From: Streptomyces sp. NBC_00335
GTDB taxonomy: Bacteria > Actinomycetota > Actinomycetes > Streptomycetales > Streptomycetaceae
Assembly (NCBI RefSeq): GCF_036127095.1
Contig: NZ_CP108006.1
Location: 6,067,501 to 6,131,500 of the forward strand
Length of the DNA stretch: 64,000 nt
Direction: 5' to 3'
Positions 17,504 through 25,437 of the stretch are shown here, in pieces (within the stretch, counting starts at the first letter, position 1; each line of letters starts with the position of its first letter). Made by a program: the position numbers and the translations under genes. The notes beneath the pieces were generated by a model. It did not search any database and was not told where the DNA came from. It worked only from the letters and a program-made list of their open reading frames with translations.

Positions 17504-18523
17504 TCAGGAGGCCTTGCCGTAGAGCTGGGTGATGAGGGAGGTCAGGACCTGGTCGGTGCGCGGGCCGTAGTTGAGCAGGACCCCGTCGTCGACGGTGATC
17601 ACCCGCCGGTCCATGCCGGCCGGGGTCTGGGCCACGCCGGGGATCTTGACCAGCCCGTCCACGCCGCCGACGGACTCCAGGCCCTTGGACATGACGAGGA
17701 TCGCGTCGGGCGCGGCCGCCGCCAGGGCTTCGCTGGTGATCGGGGTGAAGTCCTTGCCGAGCCCCGACTCCGGGCCCGTGTCGAGCGCCCCGGCCGCTTC
17801 CAGCAGGGAACCGGCGCCGGAGTCGGAGCCGCCCATCAGGTACACGGAGGCCGTGCCGCGCAGGTAGAGGAAGGCCACGCGCGGCTTCTTGCCCGAGGCG
17901 GGCAGGGCCCCCCGGGCGGCGGCGATGCGGTCGGCGGTGCGCTGGTTCAGCTGCGCGCCGGCCTCCTTGACGCCCAGTGCGGCGGCCACCGCGTCGGTCC
18001 GCTTCGCCACGTCCTCCAGGGACTTGGCCGGGGCCACCACCAGCAGCGGGACACCCGCGTCGCGGATCTGCCGGATCGCCTCGGCGGGGCCCGAGGTGGT
18101 CTCGGCCAGTACCAGGGTCGGACGCAGCGACAGCACGCTCTCGGCGGAGACCTCGTGGCCCCGCGTCACCACCGGGAGCTCCGCCGCCTGTTCGAAGGTG
18201 GCGGTGATGTCCTTGGCGACGACCTTGGGGCCGAGTCCCAGGGTGTACACGATCTCGTTGAGGCCGCCCGTCAGCGGCACCACCCGGTCCGCCGAGGTGA
18301 CGGTCACCCGGGCGCCGTCCGCCGAGGCCACGGTCGCCGGAAGGACGGGTACGGGCGTCTGGGCGAGCGGTTCCACCCGGTCCGGCACGGCCGGGGCGCC
18401 CGCTCCGGTGGCGGGGGAGGGGGCAGCCGTACCTCCGCAGGCGCTCACGCCGAGGGCCAGGACCACGGAGGTCAGGGCGACGGCGAAGCGGGACATGCGG
18501 GTTGACGCGGCGGGCGTAGGCAC
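17504..18523 (-). CDS. hmuT: heme-binding lipoprotein HmuT
   Basis: The 339-residue protein is the membrane-anchored heme-binding component. A signal peptide (SRFAVALTSVVLALGVSACGG) ends in a lipobox at about residue 30. The mature part has the two-lobed periplasmic-binding fold of class III: RVVPLTGGLNEIVYTLGLGPKVV, then LSLRPTLVLAETTSGP, and a C-terminal VITVDDGVLLNYGPRTDQVL. GTG 18523 is used; ATG 18496 directly before the signal peptide is an alternative. It heads the hmuTUV operon and shares a divergent promoter with the first HtaA gene, where a near-perfect iron box lies. Confidence 0.9.
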   Translation of the reverse strand: MPTPAASTRMSRFAVALTSVVLALGVSACGGTAAPSPATGAGAPAVPDRVEPLAQTPVPVLPATVASADGARVTVTSADRVVPLTGGLNEIVYTLGLGPKVVAKDITATFEQAAELPVVTRGHEVSAESVLSLRPTLVLAETTSGPAEAIRQIRDAGVPLLVVAPAKSLEDVAKRTDAVAAALGVKEAGAQLNQRTADRIAAARGALPASGKKPRVAFLYLRGTASVYLMGGSDSGAGSLLEAAGALDTGPESGLGKDFTPITSEALAAAAPDAILVMSKGLESVGGVDGLVKIPGVAQTPAGMDRRVITVDDGVLLNYGPRTDQVLTSLITQLYGKAS

Positions 18524-18634
18524 GAAGGCACCGTCCTGATCGTCCGACTGGGGTGGTGGACCCGGTTCGCTGGGGGTGGGGTCCCGGTTCGAGGTTCCGG
18601 GGGCCAGGGGGTTTCACACCCGGCCGAACGTAGC

Positions 18635-18653
18635 TTAGGTTAGCCTAACCTCG
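18635..18653. promoter_or_regulatory. iron box in the hmuT / htaA divergent promoter
   Basis: The site ttaggttagcctaacctcg contains the perfect palindrome aggttag-c-ctaacct (18637-18651) and matches the DmdR/IdeR/DtxR consensus at nearly every position. It is only about 25 bases before the ATG of the HtaA gene and 110 bases before hmuT, so one site can repress both directions when iron is sufficient. Confidence 0.88.
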
Positions 18654-18679
18654 CTCGCTAGACCCTGGAGGGGACATTC

Positions 18680-20203
18680 ATGTCCGCTGGATCCATCCGT
18701 GCGTCCGCCGTCGCCCTGCTGGCGACCCTGGCGGCTCTGGGAGCCGTCCTGCTCCCGGCGACCGCCGCCCAGGCCGCGGGCCGCACCGTGGACGGGGGCC
18801 GGCTCGACTGGGGCATCAAATCCTCCTTCCAGAGTTACGTCACCGGGCCGGTGGCGAAAGGTGGGTTCAAGCTGAAGAACGGAGCCGCCACGGCCGGCGG
18901 CAGCCTGTTCCGCTTCCACTCCGCCAGCGGCTCCTACGACCCGGACAGCGGCTCCCTGCAGGCCTCCTTCAGCGGCGGCGTCTCCTTCCAGGGCCACCAG
19001 AAGGCGGACGGCACGTACGAGCTGGACATGAGCGTCAGCCGCCCCACCGTCAAGATCAGCGGTGGCAGCGGCACCCTCTACGTGGACGTCTCCAGCAAGG
19101 CCAAGGAGGGCGGAGCGGTCACCACCGCCGCCCAAGTGCCCTTCGCCAAGCTGGGCCTGGGCGGGGTGAACATGAAGGGCGGCGGCAGCCCCGTCGCCCT
19201 CGCCAACATCCCGGCCACCCTCACCGAGCAGGGTGCCAAGGCCTTCGCCGGCTACTACGCGGCCGGCGCGCAGCTCGACCCGGTCTCGCTGTCCGTGGAC
19301 GTCAAGGCCGTGGCTCCGGCTGCCGAGCAGCCCGCCTCTTCCTCGCCCTCGTCCTCGCCGGCTGAGGGGGCCGCTTCCCAGTCCCCGCAGGCCGCCGGGC
19401 AGTTCGCCGACGCCGCCGTGGACTGGGGGGTGCGGCGCACCTTCCGCGAGTACGTCTCCGGCTCCATCGGCCAGGGCAAGTGGGAGCTGGCCGAAGGCGC
19501 CCAGGACGGCGGCGCGCTGTTCCGCTTCCCGCAGGGCAAGGGCGCGTACGACGGCGCGAAGGGCACCCTCGACGCCGCCTTCGCCGGGTCCGTGCACTTC
19601 ACCGGGGCCCACCTCGACCTGAAGCTCGCGAAGATCACGGCCAAGGTGGAGAACGGCAAGGGCGTGCTGTCCGCCGACGTCACCACCGGCGCGGACACCA
19701 AGACCGCGGTCCCGCTCGTGGAGTTCGACGCCAAGGCCCTCAAGACCGAAGGCGGCCTCGCCACCCTCACCGAAGCCCCCGCCACCCTGACCGAGGGCGG
19801 AGCCCAGGCCTTCAACTCCATGTACAAGGCCGGCACCGAGATGGACCCCGTCTCCCTCGCGGTCGCCCTCGACGCCACCGCGAAGCTCCCGGCCCTCCCG
19901 AACCTCGGCTCGACGGCCACCCCGGCGGCCCCGCCGGCCCCTGCTCCGGCGGCGGCCGTCGCCGCGAAGGAATCCTCGAACACCGGCCTGTACGCCGCCC
20001 TTGCGGTGGCCGTGCTCGTCCTCGCGGGCGGAGCGGCCTTCCTGGTCCTCCGCAGCCGCCGCAAGGAGCCGATGCCGACGGCGACGCCGGGCATCGAGAC
20101 CACGAGCCCCGACTCTCCGGCCTCTCCCGCGTCTTCCGACTCCGGCGACTCCGCCGACCCTTCCGACTCCTCCGGGACCGACGGGGCCGCTCCGCGCGGC
20201 TGA
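18680..20203 (+). CDS. htaA: membrane-anchored HtaA-domain heme-binding protein
   Basis: The 507-residue surface protein has a signal peptide (residues 1-33, ending TAAQAAG) and two HtaA domains. Domain one starts near residue 38 (LDWGIKSSFQSYVTG) and domain two near 243 (VDWGVRRTFREYVSG). In corynebacterial HtaA the Tyr after F-x-x and a downstream His bind heme; both kinds of residue are present here. A Ser/Pro linker separates the domains. The C-terminus has a membrane helix at about 434-456 followed by SRRKEP and an acidic Ser/Asp tail. No LPXTG-type motif is seen, so it is membrane-anchored. It is divergent from hmuT and probably hands heme to HmuT. Confidence 0.9.
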   Translation: MSAGSIRASAVALLATLAALGAVLLPATAAQAAGRTVDGGRLDWGIKSSFQSYVTGPVAKGGFKLKNGAATAGGSLFRFHSASGSYDPDSGSLQASFSGGVSFQGHQKADGTYELDMSVSRPTVKISGGSGTLYVDVSSKAKEGGAVTTAAQVPFAKLGLGGVNMKGGGSPVALANIPATLTEQGAKAFAGYYAAGAQLDPVSLSVDVKAVAPAAEQPASSSPSSSPAEGAASQSPQAAGQFADAAVDWGVRRTFREYVSGSIGQGKWELAEGAQDGGALFRFPQGKGAYDGAKGTLDAAFAGSVHFTGAHLDLKLAKITAKVENGKGVLSADVTTGADTKTAVPLVEFDAKALKTEGGLATLTEAPATLTEGGAQAFNSMYKAGTEMDPVSLAVALDATAKLPALPNLGSTATPAAPPAPAPAAAVAAKESSNTGLYAALAVAVLVLAGGAAFLVLRSRRKEPMPTATPGIETTSPDSPASPASSDSGDSADPSDSSGTDGAAPRG

Positions 20204-20218
20204 CCCGCTCCCCGAACC

Positions 20219-20303
20219 GGAACCGCCCGGCCCGCAAGCCCCGTACCGGCACTCACCCGCAAGCCCCCGTACCGCACTGACCCGCAAGCCCCGCCGGGAC
20301 CCT
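20219..20303. repeat. cccgcaagcccc repeats between the two htaA genes
   Basis: Three close copies of a cccgcaagcccc unit, two followed by gtaccg, occupy the spacer after the first HtaA gene. They may be part of a weak terminator or slippage products. No promoter is obvious before the second HtaA gene. Confidence 0.5.
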
Positions 20304-20401
20304 CAGGGCCCCGTACCGCCGGGGCTCGGCTTCGCCCTGCCCTCGCAGGGCACCACACCCCCTTACGCCCCTCCTCCACCCCCCCGTTCAGGAGCACCGC
20401 C

Positions 20402-21895
20402 ATGTCTTCGATCAGCCGTCCGCTCGCCCTCGCGGCCGCCGTGGCCACCGCCGCGGCGATCGGCGCCACCGCGTTCGTCCTGCCCGCCACCGCGGCGGGC
20501 GGCGCACCGGCCGTCTCCGCGGCGCAGGGCGCCCCCGCGACGATCCCGGTCGTCGGCGGCACCCTCGACTGGGGTGTCCTGGAGAGCTACCGCACCTACG
20601 TCACCACCATCGCCCAGGGCGAGATCACCGTCGCGGACGGCGCGAAGAAGACCGGCAAGGGCTTCACCTTCGGCTCGGCCACCGGTCAGTACGACCCGGC
20701 CACCCACCTCGTGACCGCCGCCTTCAAGGGCAGCGTCACCTTCAAGTCGGCCGCGCACCGCTTCGAGGTGAAGCTCGCGAACCCGCGCATCGACACCGGC
20801 ACGAAGACGCTGGTCATCGACGTCACCCGGGACGGCGTCCTGACGAAGGACGTCGGCTTCGCCAAGGTCGCCTTCACCGGGCCGTCCATGGCCAACCTGT
20901 CCACCACCCTGACCGCGGACGCCGCGAAGCTCCTCGGGTCGGACGGCTACAAGGACAAGGCGGGCGACCCGCTGACGGCCGTACTGGAGTTCCCGCCGCC
21001 GCCCAAGCCCAGCCCCTCCCCGTCCGCCTCGGCCTCCGCCTCCGCCTCCGCCTCCGCCTCCGCCTCCGCCTCGCCCTCGCAGAGCGCGTCCCCGTCGGCG
21101 TCCGTCCCGGCGTCCCCCTCGCCGTCGAAGCCGGCCTCCCCCTCCGCCTCCACCAGCTCCCCGGCCGCCGAGGGCCCCCGGCAGATCCTCGACGGCAAGC
21201 TGGCCTGGGGCGTCAAGGAGTCCTTCCGCAAGTACGTCCAGAGCGCGGGCGGCACCGTCACCCCCGCCGGCGGCGCGGTCGCCAACGGCGACAGCTTCGC
21301 CTTCGCCGGCGGCAAGGGCGCCCTCGACACCAAGGCGCGGAAGCTGACCGCCACCTTCGCGGGCAACCTGCGCTTCCAGTACGCGGCCCACGGCATCGAC
21401 ATGACCTTCGGCAACGTCCGCATCACCACCGAGGGCGCCAAGGGCACCCTGGTCCTGGACGTGAAGACGGCCGCCGGGGTCAAGGCGAACGTCCCCTTCG
21501 CCACGCTCGACCTCTCGAACGCCGAGTACAAGACCAAGGACGGCGTGCTCACCCTGAACGCGGTGCGCACCGCGCTCACGGCGGAGGGCTCCGCCACCTT
21601 CGCCAACGACACCACCGGCTCCATGTACCCGACGGGCACCCGGGCGGACGACGTCAACCTGACCGTCTCCGTGGACAAGGGCGCGGTCCTGCCCACGCCC
21701 CCGGCCGGTACCGGTGGTACCGGCACCACGGGCGGCACCGGCACCACCGGAGGCGGCGGCACCGTCGGTGGCAACCTCGCCGCCACCGGCGCCGAGATCC
21801 CGGCCGACGCGCTGCTCGGCTCCTCCGCGCTCATCGTCGCCGCGGGCGCGGGTGCGGTCTACGTGGCACGCAGGCGGCGTACGGCCCAGAACTGA
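20402..21895 (+). CDS. HtaA-domain heme-binding protein with LAATG sortase-type tail
   Basis: The 497-residue protein has a signal peptide (1 to about 40) and two HtaA domains, starting near residue 55 (LDWGVLESYRTYVT) and 266 (LAWGVKESFRKYVQ). A Pro/Ser/Ala linker of about 60 residues (200-260) lies between them. A Gly/Thr-rich spacer precedes LAATG at residues 459-463, followed by a hydrophobic helix and the charged tail RRRRTAQN. LAXTG motifs in this position are recognised by Streptomyces class E sortases, so this protein is probably covalently anchored to peptidoglycan. It could catch heme at the wall and pass it to the membrane-anchored HtaA and HmuT. No sortase gene is in the window. 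Confidence 0.88.
   Translation: MSSISRPLALAAAVATAAAIGATAFVLPATAAGGAPAVSAAQGAPATIPVVGGTLDWGVLESYRTYVTTIAQGEITVADGAKKTGKGFTFGSATGQYDPATHLVTAAFKGSVTFKSAAHRFEVKLANPRIDTGTKTLVIDVTRDGVLTKDVGFAKVAFTGPSMANLSTTLTADAAKLLGSDGYKDKAGDPLTAVLEFPPPPKPSPSPSASASASASASASASASPSQSASPSASVPASPSPSKPASPSASTSSPAAEGPRQILDGKLAWGVKESFRKYVQSAGGTVTPAGGAVANGDSFAFAGGKGALDTKARKLTATFAGNLRFQYAAHGIDMTFGNVRITTEGAKGTLVLDVKTAAGVKANVPFATLDLSNAEYKTKDGVLTLNAVRTALTAEGSATFANDTTGSMYPTGTRADDVNLTVSVDKGAVLPTPPAGTGGTGTTGGTGTTGGGGTVGGNLAATGAEIPADALLGSSALIVAAGAGAVYVARRRRTAQN
21027..21072 (+). repeat. gcctcc hexanucleotide tract within htaA2
   Basis: About seven copies of gcctcc / gcctcg encode the alternating Ala-Ser linker between the HtaA domains. 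In-frame hexamer gain or loss would change linker length without a frameshift. Confidence 0.8.
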
Positions 21896-21914
21896 CCCGT
21901 GCTTCAATTCGCGC

Positions 21915-22583
21915 GTGAACGATCTGGACGTGCTCAAGGTCTTCTGCGCGGGTGACGGCAGCCACGGCAACACGCTGGGCGTCGTACGCGACGGCCGGTC
22001 CTGCCCCGACGATGCCTCCCGGCAGGCGCTGGCCGCCGAACTGGGCTACAGCGAGACGGTGTTCGTCGACGATCCCGAGCGCGGGATCGTCGACATCCGC
22101 ACCCCCGGCACCCGGATGTCCTTCGCCGGGCACCCGTTGGTCGGAGTCGCGTGGCTGCTCGACATCGAGGAGCTCCAGCCCCCGGCGGGAGCCGTATGGG
22201 CGCGCGACGACGGGGAGTTCACCTGGATCACCGCCCGCCCCGAGTGGGTCGAGGGCAAGCGCACCGAGCAGTACGCGGACGCCGCCGAGGTGGACGCGCT
22301 GCCCAGCCCGCCGCCGGGCGAGGGCTGGCTGTACGCCTGGGCCTGGGAGGACGAGGCCGCGGGCAGGATCCGGGCCCGCGGCTTCCCGCGCCGCCCCGAC
22401 GGCGTGATCGCGGAGGACGAGGCCACCGGCTCGGCGGCGATCGTGCTGACGGCCGAACTGAACCGCGCCCTGAACATCACCCAGGGCAGGGGCTCCCAGA
22501 TCCTCACGGCCCCGGCCCCGGACGGCACCGTGGAGATCGGCGGCCGCGTCCGCTTCGCGAGATCCGGCCTCGCCGGCGCTTGA
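21915..22583 (+). CDS. short PhzF-family protein
   Basis: The 222-residue protein belongs to the PhzF fold but is about 60 residues shorter than the homologue at 10447. Conserved elements are LKVFCAGDGSHGNTLGVV, LAAELGYSETVFVDD with the catalytic-type Glu, MSFAGHPLVGVAWLL, and near the end EDEATGSAAIVLTAEL. GTG 21915 lies 20 bases after the preceding stop codon. The last codons (SGLAGA plus stop) come from a dispersed repeat that continues past the gene. The substrate is unknown. Its place inside the heme island may be accidental or may mean co-transcription with the second HtaA gene. Confidence 0.8.
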   Translation: MNDLDVLKVFCAGDGSHGNTLGVVRDGRSCPDDASRQALAAELGYSETVFVDDPERGIVDIRTPGTRMSFAGHPLVGVAWLLDIEELQPPAGAVWARDDGEFTWITARPEWVEGKRTEQYADAAEVDALPSPPPGEGWLYAWAWEDEAAGRIRARGFPRRPDGVIAEDEATGSAAIVLTAELNRALNITQGRGSQILTAPAPDGTVEIGGRVRFARSGLAGA

Positions 22584-22612
22584 GGCGCGGGGTCCGGGGC
22601 TGAGCCCCGGGG
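22561..22612. repeat. dispersed structured repeat, copy A
   Basis: Bases 22564-22610 match 47861-47907 at about 42 of 47 positions. The element begins inside the PhzF gene, supplies its stop codon, and ends in a hairpin ccggggc-tga-gccccgg (22594-22610). A t-a pair in the other copy is a c-g pair here, a compensatory change that argues the hairpin is conserved. Confidence 0.8.
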
Positions 22613-22624
22613 AGCGGGAAGCCC

Positions 22625-22661
22625 GGAAGGGGGGCGGGCCCATCGGGCCCACCCCCCTTCC
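22625..22661. terminator. bidirectional terminator between phzF and heme oxygenase genes
   Basis: The arms ggaaggggggcgggccc and gggcccaccccccttcc pair with one mismatch around the loop atc. The hairpin lies between two convergent genes and ends in a pyrimidine-rich strand. Confidence 0.85.
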
Positions 22662-22682
22662 CCGTTCAGCCCGCCGCAGGCG

Positions 22683-23330
22683 TCACGCGCTCAGCGGGAA
22701 CTGCCGGCCCAGCTCGCGGAAGACCGCGCCGTTGTAGTCGAAGGCGCGCTTGCACTCGTCGATGATGCGCTGCTTCTCCAGGTCGTCCGCGGCGATCGTG
22801 TCCAGCAGCTCGCGGTAGGTCCGCTTGAAGGCGGCCGGGTTGGAGATGTCCGCGAAGACGTAGAAGCGGACGCCGTCGCCCTTGCGCTCGAAGCCCCAGG
22901 TCCGCTCGGCCTTGTCGCGGATGATCTGGCCGCCGGAGAGGTCGCCCAGGTAGCGCGTGTAGTGGTGGGCCACGTACCCGCCCGGCCAGGATTCGGCGCA
23001 CTCGGCCACGCGGGCCGCATAGGCCTCGGTGGCGGGCAGCGCGACCAGGGTCTCGCGCCATTCGGGACCCCGCAGGTGGGCCAGGTCCCGCTCGATCTCG
23101 GCGAGGCGCATCAGCTCGGGCTGGATGAACGGGCCGGCCACCGCGTCGTCCCTGAGGGCCTCGGCGGCGTCCTCCAGGGCCTTGTAGACGAACCACAGCT
23201 GCTCGGTGTAGCGCGTGTACGCGTCCACCCCGAGCCGGCCGCCGAGCAGGTCGCTCATGAACGTCGAGGTCTCTGCCTCGGTGTGCTGCTCGTGCGAGGC
23301 GACACGGATGACGGTGGAGAAGGCGTCCAA
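22683..23330 (-). CDS. hmuO: heme oxygenase (biliverdin-producing)
   Basis: The 215-residue enzyme cleaves heme to biliverdin, carbon monoxide and ferrous iron in the cytoplasm. The proximal heme ligand is the His in SHEQHTEAETSTFM near the N-terminus. The distal helix signature YLGDLSGGQIIRDKAE follows HHYTR in the middle. Length is typical of bacterial HmuO. TTG 23330 is preferred because GGAGG lies 6 nt upstream; an ATG at 23393 would add a non-conserved Arg-rich leader. An iron box lies upstream at 23402-23420. It completes the heme pathway begun by the HtaA and HmuTUV proteins. Confidence 0.93.
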   Translation of the reverse strand: MDAFSTVIRVASHEQHTEAETSTFMSDLLGGRLGVDAYTRYTEQLWFVYKALEDAAEALRDDAVAGPFIQPELMRLAEIERDLAHLRGPEWRETLVALPATEAYAARVAECAESWPGGYVAHHYTRYLGDLSGGQIIRDKAERTWGFERKGDGVRFYVFADISNPAAFKRTYRELLDTIAADDLEKQRIIDECKRAFDYNGAVFRELGRQFPLSA

Positions 23331-23401
23331 GGCGGACCTCCGAGAGATCGGAAGGAAAAGGGGGAGCCGGGTACGGCGGCCGTGCCGCCACACCCGATCC
23401 T

Positions 23402-23420
23402 CCTGCTTAGGCTTACCTAA
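23402..23420. promoter_or_regulatory. iron box upstream of heme oxygenase gene
   Basis: The site cctgcttaggcttacctaa has a perfect consensus right half (aggct..acctaa) and contains the near-palindrome cttaggcttacctaag (23406-23421). It lies about 75 bases upstream of the TTG start and shares its right half with the efeO site. Confidence 0.75.
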
Positions 23421-23483
23421 GTCAATGCGTTGCCGACGCCTTGTCGGTAAAAACCTCCGCGAGTCGATTTCCTCGGTTCGGGG

Positions 23484-24341
23484 TCAGGGGAGCGTCAGGA
23501 TCTCCGCCCCGGTGTCCGTGACCACCAGTGTGTGCTCGAACTGCGCGGTCCGCTTGCGGTCCTTCGTGACCACGGTCCAGCCGTCCTCCCACATGTCGTA
23601 CTCGTGGGTGCCCAGGGTCAGCATCGGCTCGATGGTGAAGGTCATCCCGGGCTCGATGACGGTGGTGGCGTGCGGGCTGTCGTAGTGCGGGACGATCAGG
23701 CCGGAGTGGAAGGACGAGTTGATCCCGTGACCGGTGAAGTCCCGGACGACGCCGTAGCCGAAGCGCTTCGCGTACGACTCGATGACCCGGCCGATGATGT
23801 TGATCTGCCGGCCCGGCCTGACGGCCTTGATGGCCCGGTTCAGGGACTCGCGGGTGCGCTCGACGAGCAGCCGCGACTCCTCGTCCACGTCCCCGCAGAG
23901 GTACGTGGCGTTGTTGTCGCCGTGCACCCCGCCGATGTAAGCGGTCACGTCGAGGTTGACGATGTCGCCGTCCCGCAGGACGGTCGAGTCGGGGATCCCG
24001 TGGCAGATGACCTCGTTGAGCGAGGAACACAGGGACTTGGGGAAACCGCGGTAGCCCAGCGTCGAGGGGTAGGCACCGTGATCGCACATGAACTCGTGGG
24101 CGACCCGGTCCAGCTCGTCGGTGGTCACCCCCGGTGCGATCAGCTTGGCGGCCTCTTCCATCGCCTGGGCGGCGATCCGGCCGGCGATGCGCATGGCCTC
24201 GATGGTCTCGGGCGTCTGCACCTCCGGTCCGGTGTACGGAGTGGGCGCGGGCTTGCCCACGTACTCGGGCCGGCGGATGTTTCCGGGAACGGAACGGACG
24301 GGAGTGAGCTCGCCTGGTACGAGCAGCGACTGGCCAGACAT
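23484..24341 (-). CDS. map: type I methionine aminopeptidase
   Basis: The 285-residue metalloprotease removes N-terminal methionine from nascent proteins. The pita-bread fold begins near residue 45 after a 40-residue N-terminal extension ([17 protein letters not shown]), a feature shared with the actinobacterial MapA group that carries an SH3-binding-like Pro-rich leader. Metal ligands are visible as the Asp in NLDVTAYI, the Asp in HGDNNATYL, the His in [11 protein letters not shown], and the Glu residues in FTIEPML and AQFEHTLVV. The NNATY stretch replaces the common TSRMF-like segment after the second ligand Asp. Transcribed alone on the minus strand, it is divergent from the small gene at 24401. 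Confidence 0.95.
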   Translation of the reverse strand: MSGQSLLVPGELTPVRSVPGNIRRPEYVGKPAPTPYTGPEVQTPETIEAMRIAGRIAAQAMEEAAKLIAPGVTTDELDRVAHEFMCDHGAYPSTLGYRGFPKSLCSSLNEVICHGIPDSTVLRDGDIVNLDVTAYIGGVHGDNNATYLCGDVDEESRLLVERTRESLNRAIKAVRPGRQINIIGRVIESYAKRFGYGVVRDFTGHGINSSFHSGLIVPHYDSPHATTVIEPGMTFTIEPMLTLGTHEYDMWEDGWTVVTKDRKRTAQFEHTLVVTDTGAEILTLP

Positions 24342-24400
24342 ACGAGCGAGTGTATCGAGCGGGTATGGGGCAGCATGGCGACAGAGAGAGGAGCCTGACG

Positions 24401-24640
24401 ATGGCCCTGTTCAAGAAGCGCCAGGTGGGCAAACCCGGCGAGTGGTACTACTGCCTGGTCCACAAGAAGGTCGAGGAAGGCCCCGAGTGCCCGGCGAAGG
24501 ACCGTTTCGGCCCCTACGCGACACCCGAAGAGGCGAACCACGCCATGGAGACGGCGCAGGAGCGCAATCTCGAATGGCAGAACGACCCCAAATGGAACGA
24601 CAAGACCCGCGAGACCGAAGAGGGCACCGGAACCCCTTAG
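24401..24640 (+). CDS. small conserved protein of unknown function
   Basis: A 79-residue soluble protein beginning [20 protein letters not shown]. It is highly charged and contains two cysteines spaced 15 apart ([20 protein letters not shown]), a [14 protein letters not shown] segment and an acidic hydrophilic tail. The first part could form a small beta-hairpin zinc-type or SPOR-like fold, but no family is recognised. ATG 24401 follows a purine-rich site (gagagaggag, 24383-24392). It is divergent from map, with no shared operator visible. Its codon bias is normal, supporting a real gene. Confidence 0.75.
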   Translation: MALFKKRQVGKPGEWYYCLVHKKVEEGPECPAKDRFGPYATPEEANHAMETAQERNLEWQNDPKWNDKTRETEEGTGTP

Positions 24641-24680
24641 GGACTCCGTAGGCCCCCGTAGCCTCCGGCCGGCGCTCCGG

Positions 24681-25286
24681 CTACCAGCGGCTGGGCGGCG
24701 GCGCGGCCAACTGGTCGGCCAGCCGCGCCAGCCGGTCCCGGAACCGCCTCGGCCCGCGCTGCACCGGCAGGCTGTTCTCCCCGGCCGCCGCGCTGACCAG
24801 GTGCTGCACGGTGTCCAGGTCCAGCTCGGCGGCCCCGTCCGGTACGGACAGCACCTCGTGCGCGAGCGTCCCGAGATCCGCGTCCCCGCCGTCCATGGAC
24901 AGTACGGTCGCCCCGGCGCGCCGGGCGTCGTGCACCCGCTCCAGCAGCCCGCCCCCGGGCCGCTCCGGAGCCACCACCAGCAGCGTGTGACCGCGCCGGG
25001 CCGCCTCCAGCCGGCTCAGCCCGACCGACAGGTGCGGGGCGTCACCGGGCAGCACCTGGTGGCGTACGAGCGTGGGCGCCAGCTCCGGCAGCCCCGACCA
25101 GGCGGCCTCGTCGACCAGGTGCGCCGCCAGGTGCCAGGGCTCGTACTGCTCGGTCCCGACCAGCAGCAGGTTCCCGCCGGCCGGCACCACCGACCGCCGC
25201 AGCGTCCCGGCGAACCGGCGCGCGGCACCGGGCCACTGCGTACCGGCGAGCACCTCGCGCAGCAGCGCGACTCTCACGGCGTCCAT
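24681..25286 (-). CDS. conserved protein of unknown function, alpha/beta fold
   Basis: The 201-residue protein has alternating strands and helices: AGGNLLLVGTEQYEPWHLAAHLVDEA, then GHTLLVVAPERPGGGLLERVHDARRAGATVLSMDGG and LAHEVLSVPDGAAELDLDTVQHLV. The pattern of hydrophobic strand, helix and DGG resembles SIS-domain-like sugar isomerase folds, where LVVAP...G would be a phosphosugar-loop analogue. I do not recognise a definite family. ATG 25286 is preferred over 25295 and 25355 because of ribosome-site spacing. It faces the gene at 24401. Confidence 0.7.
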   Translation of the reverse strand: MDAVRVALLREVLAGTQWPGAARRFAGTLRRSVVPAGGNLLLVGTEQYEPWHLAAHLVDEAAWSGLPELAPTLVRHQVLPGDAPHLSVGLSRLEAARRGHTLLVVAPERPGGGLLERVHDARRAGATVLSMDGGDADLGTLAHEVLSVPDGAAELDLDTVQHLVSAAAGENSLPVQRGPRRFRDRLARLADQLAAPPPSRW

Positions 25287-25437
25287 ACCCGGCATCCTGC
25301 CGCATGGAAGGGACAAAGAGGAGCGGTTCCCCCCATCTCCCACCCCATCTCCCACCCCGCCCCACCCCCCGTCTCCCCGGGCATCTCACACCGTCCGCGC
25401 ATTCGCCTCTGACGATCTCGCCGCTACCCTCGCCCCC

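Noticed and set aside
24641..24680. Terminator between the small gene at 24401 and the gene at 24681
   Set aside because: The gtagcc / ggctac pairing is short and the inner bases do not continue the stem.
25325..25375. Pyrimidine-rich ccatctccca repeats before npdG
   Set aside because: Too short and irregular to call a repeat element; probably simple-sequence bias in a promoter gap.
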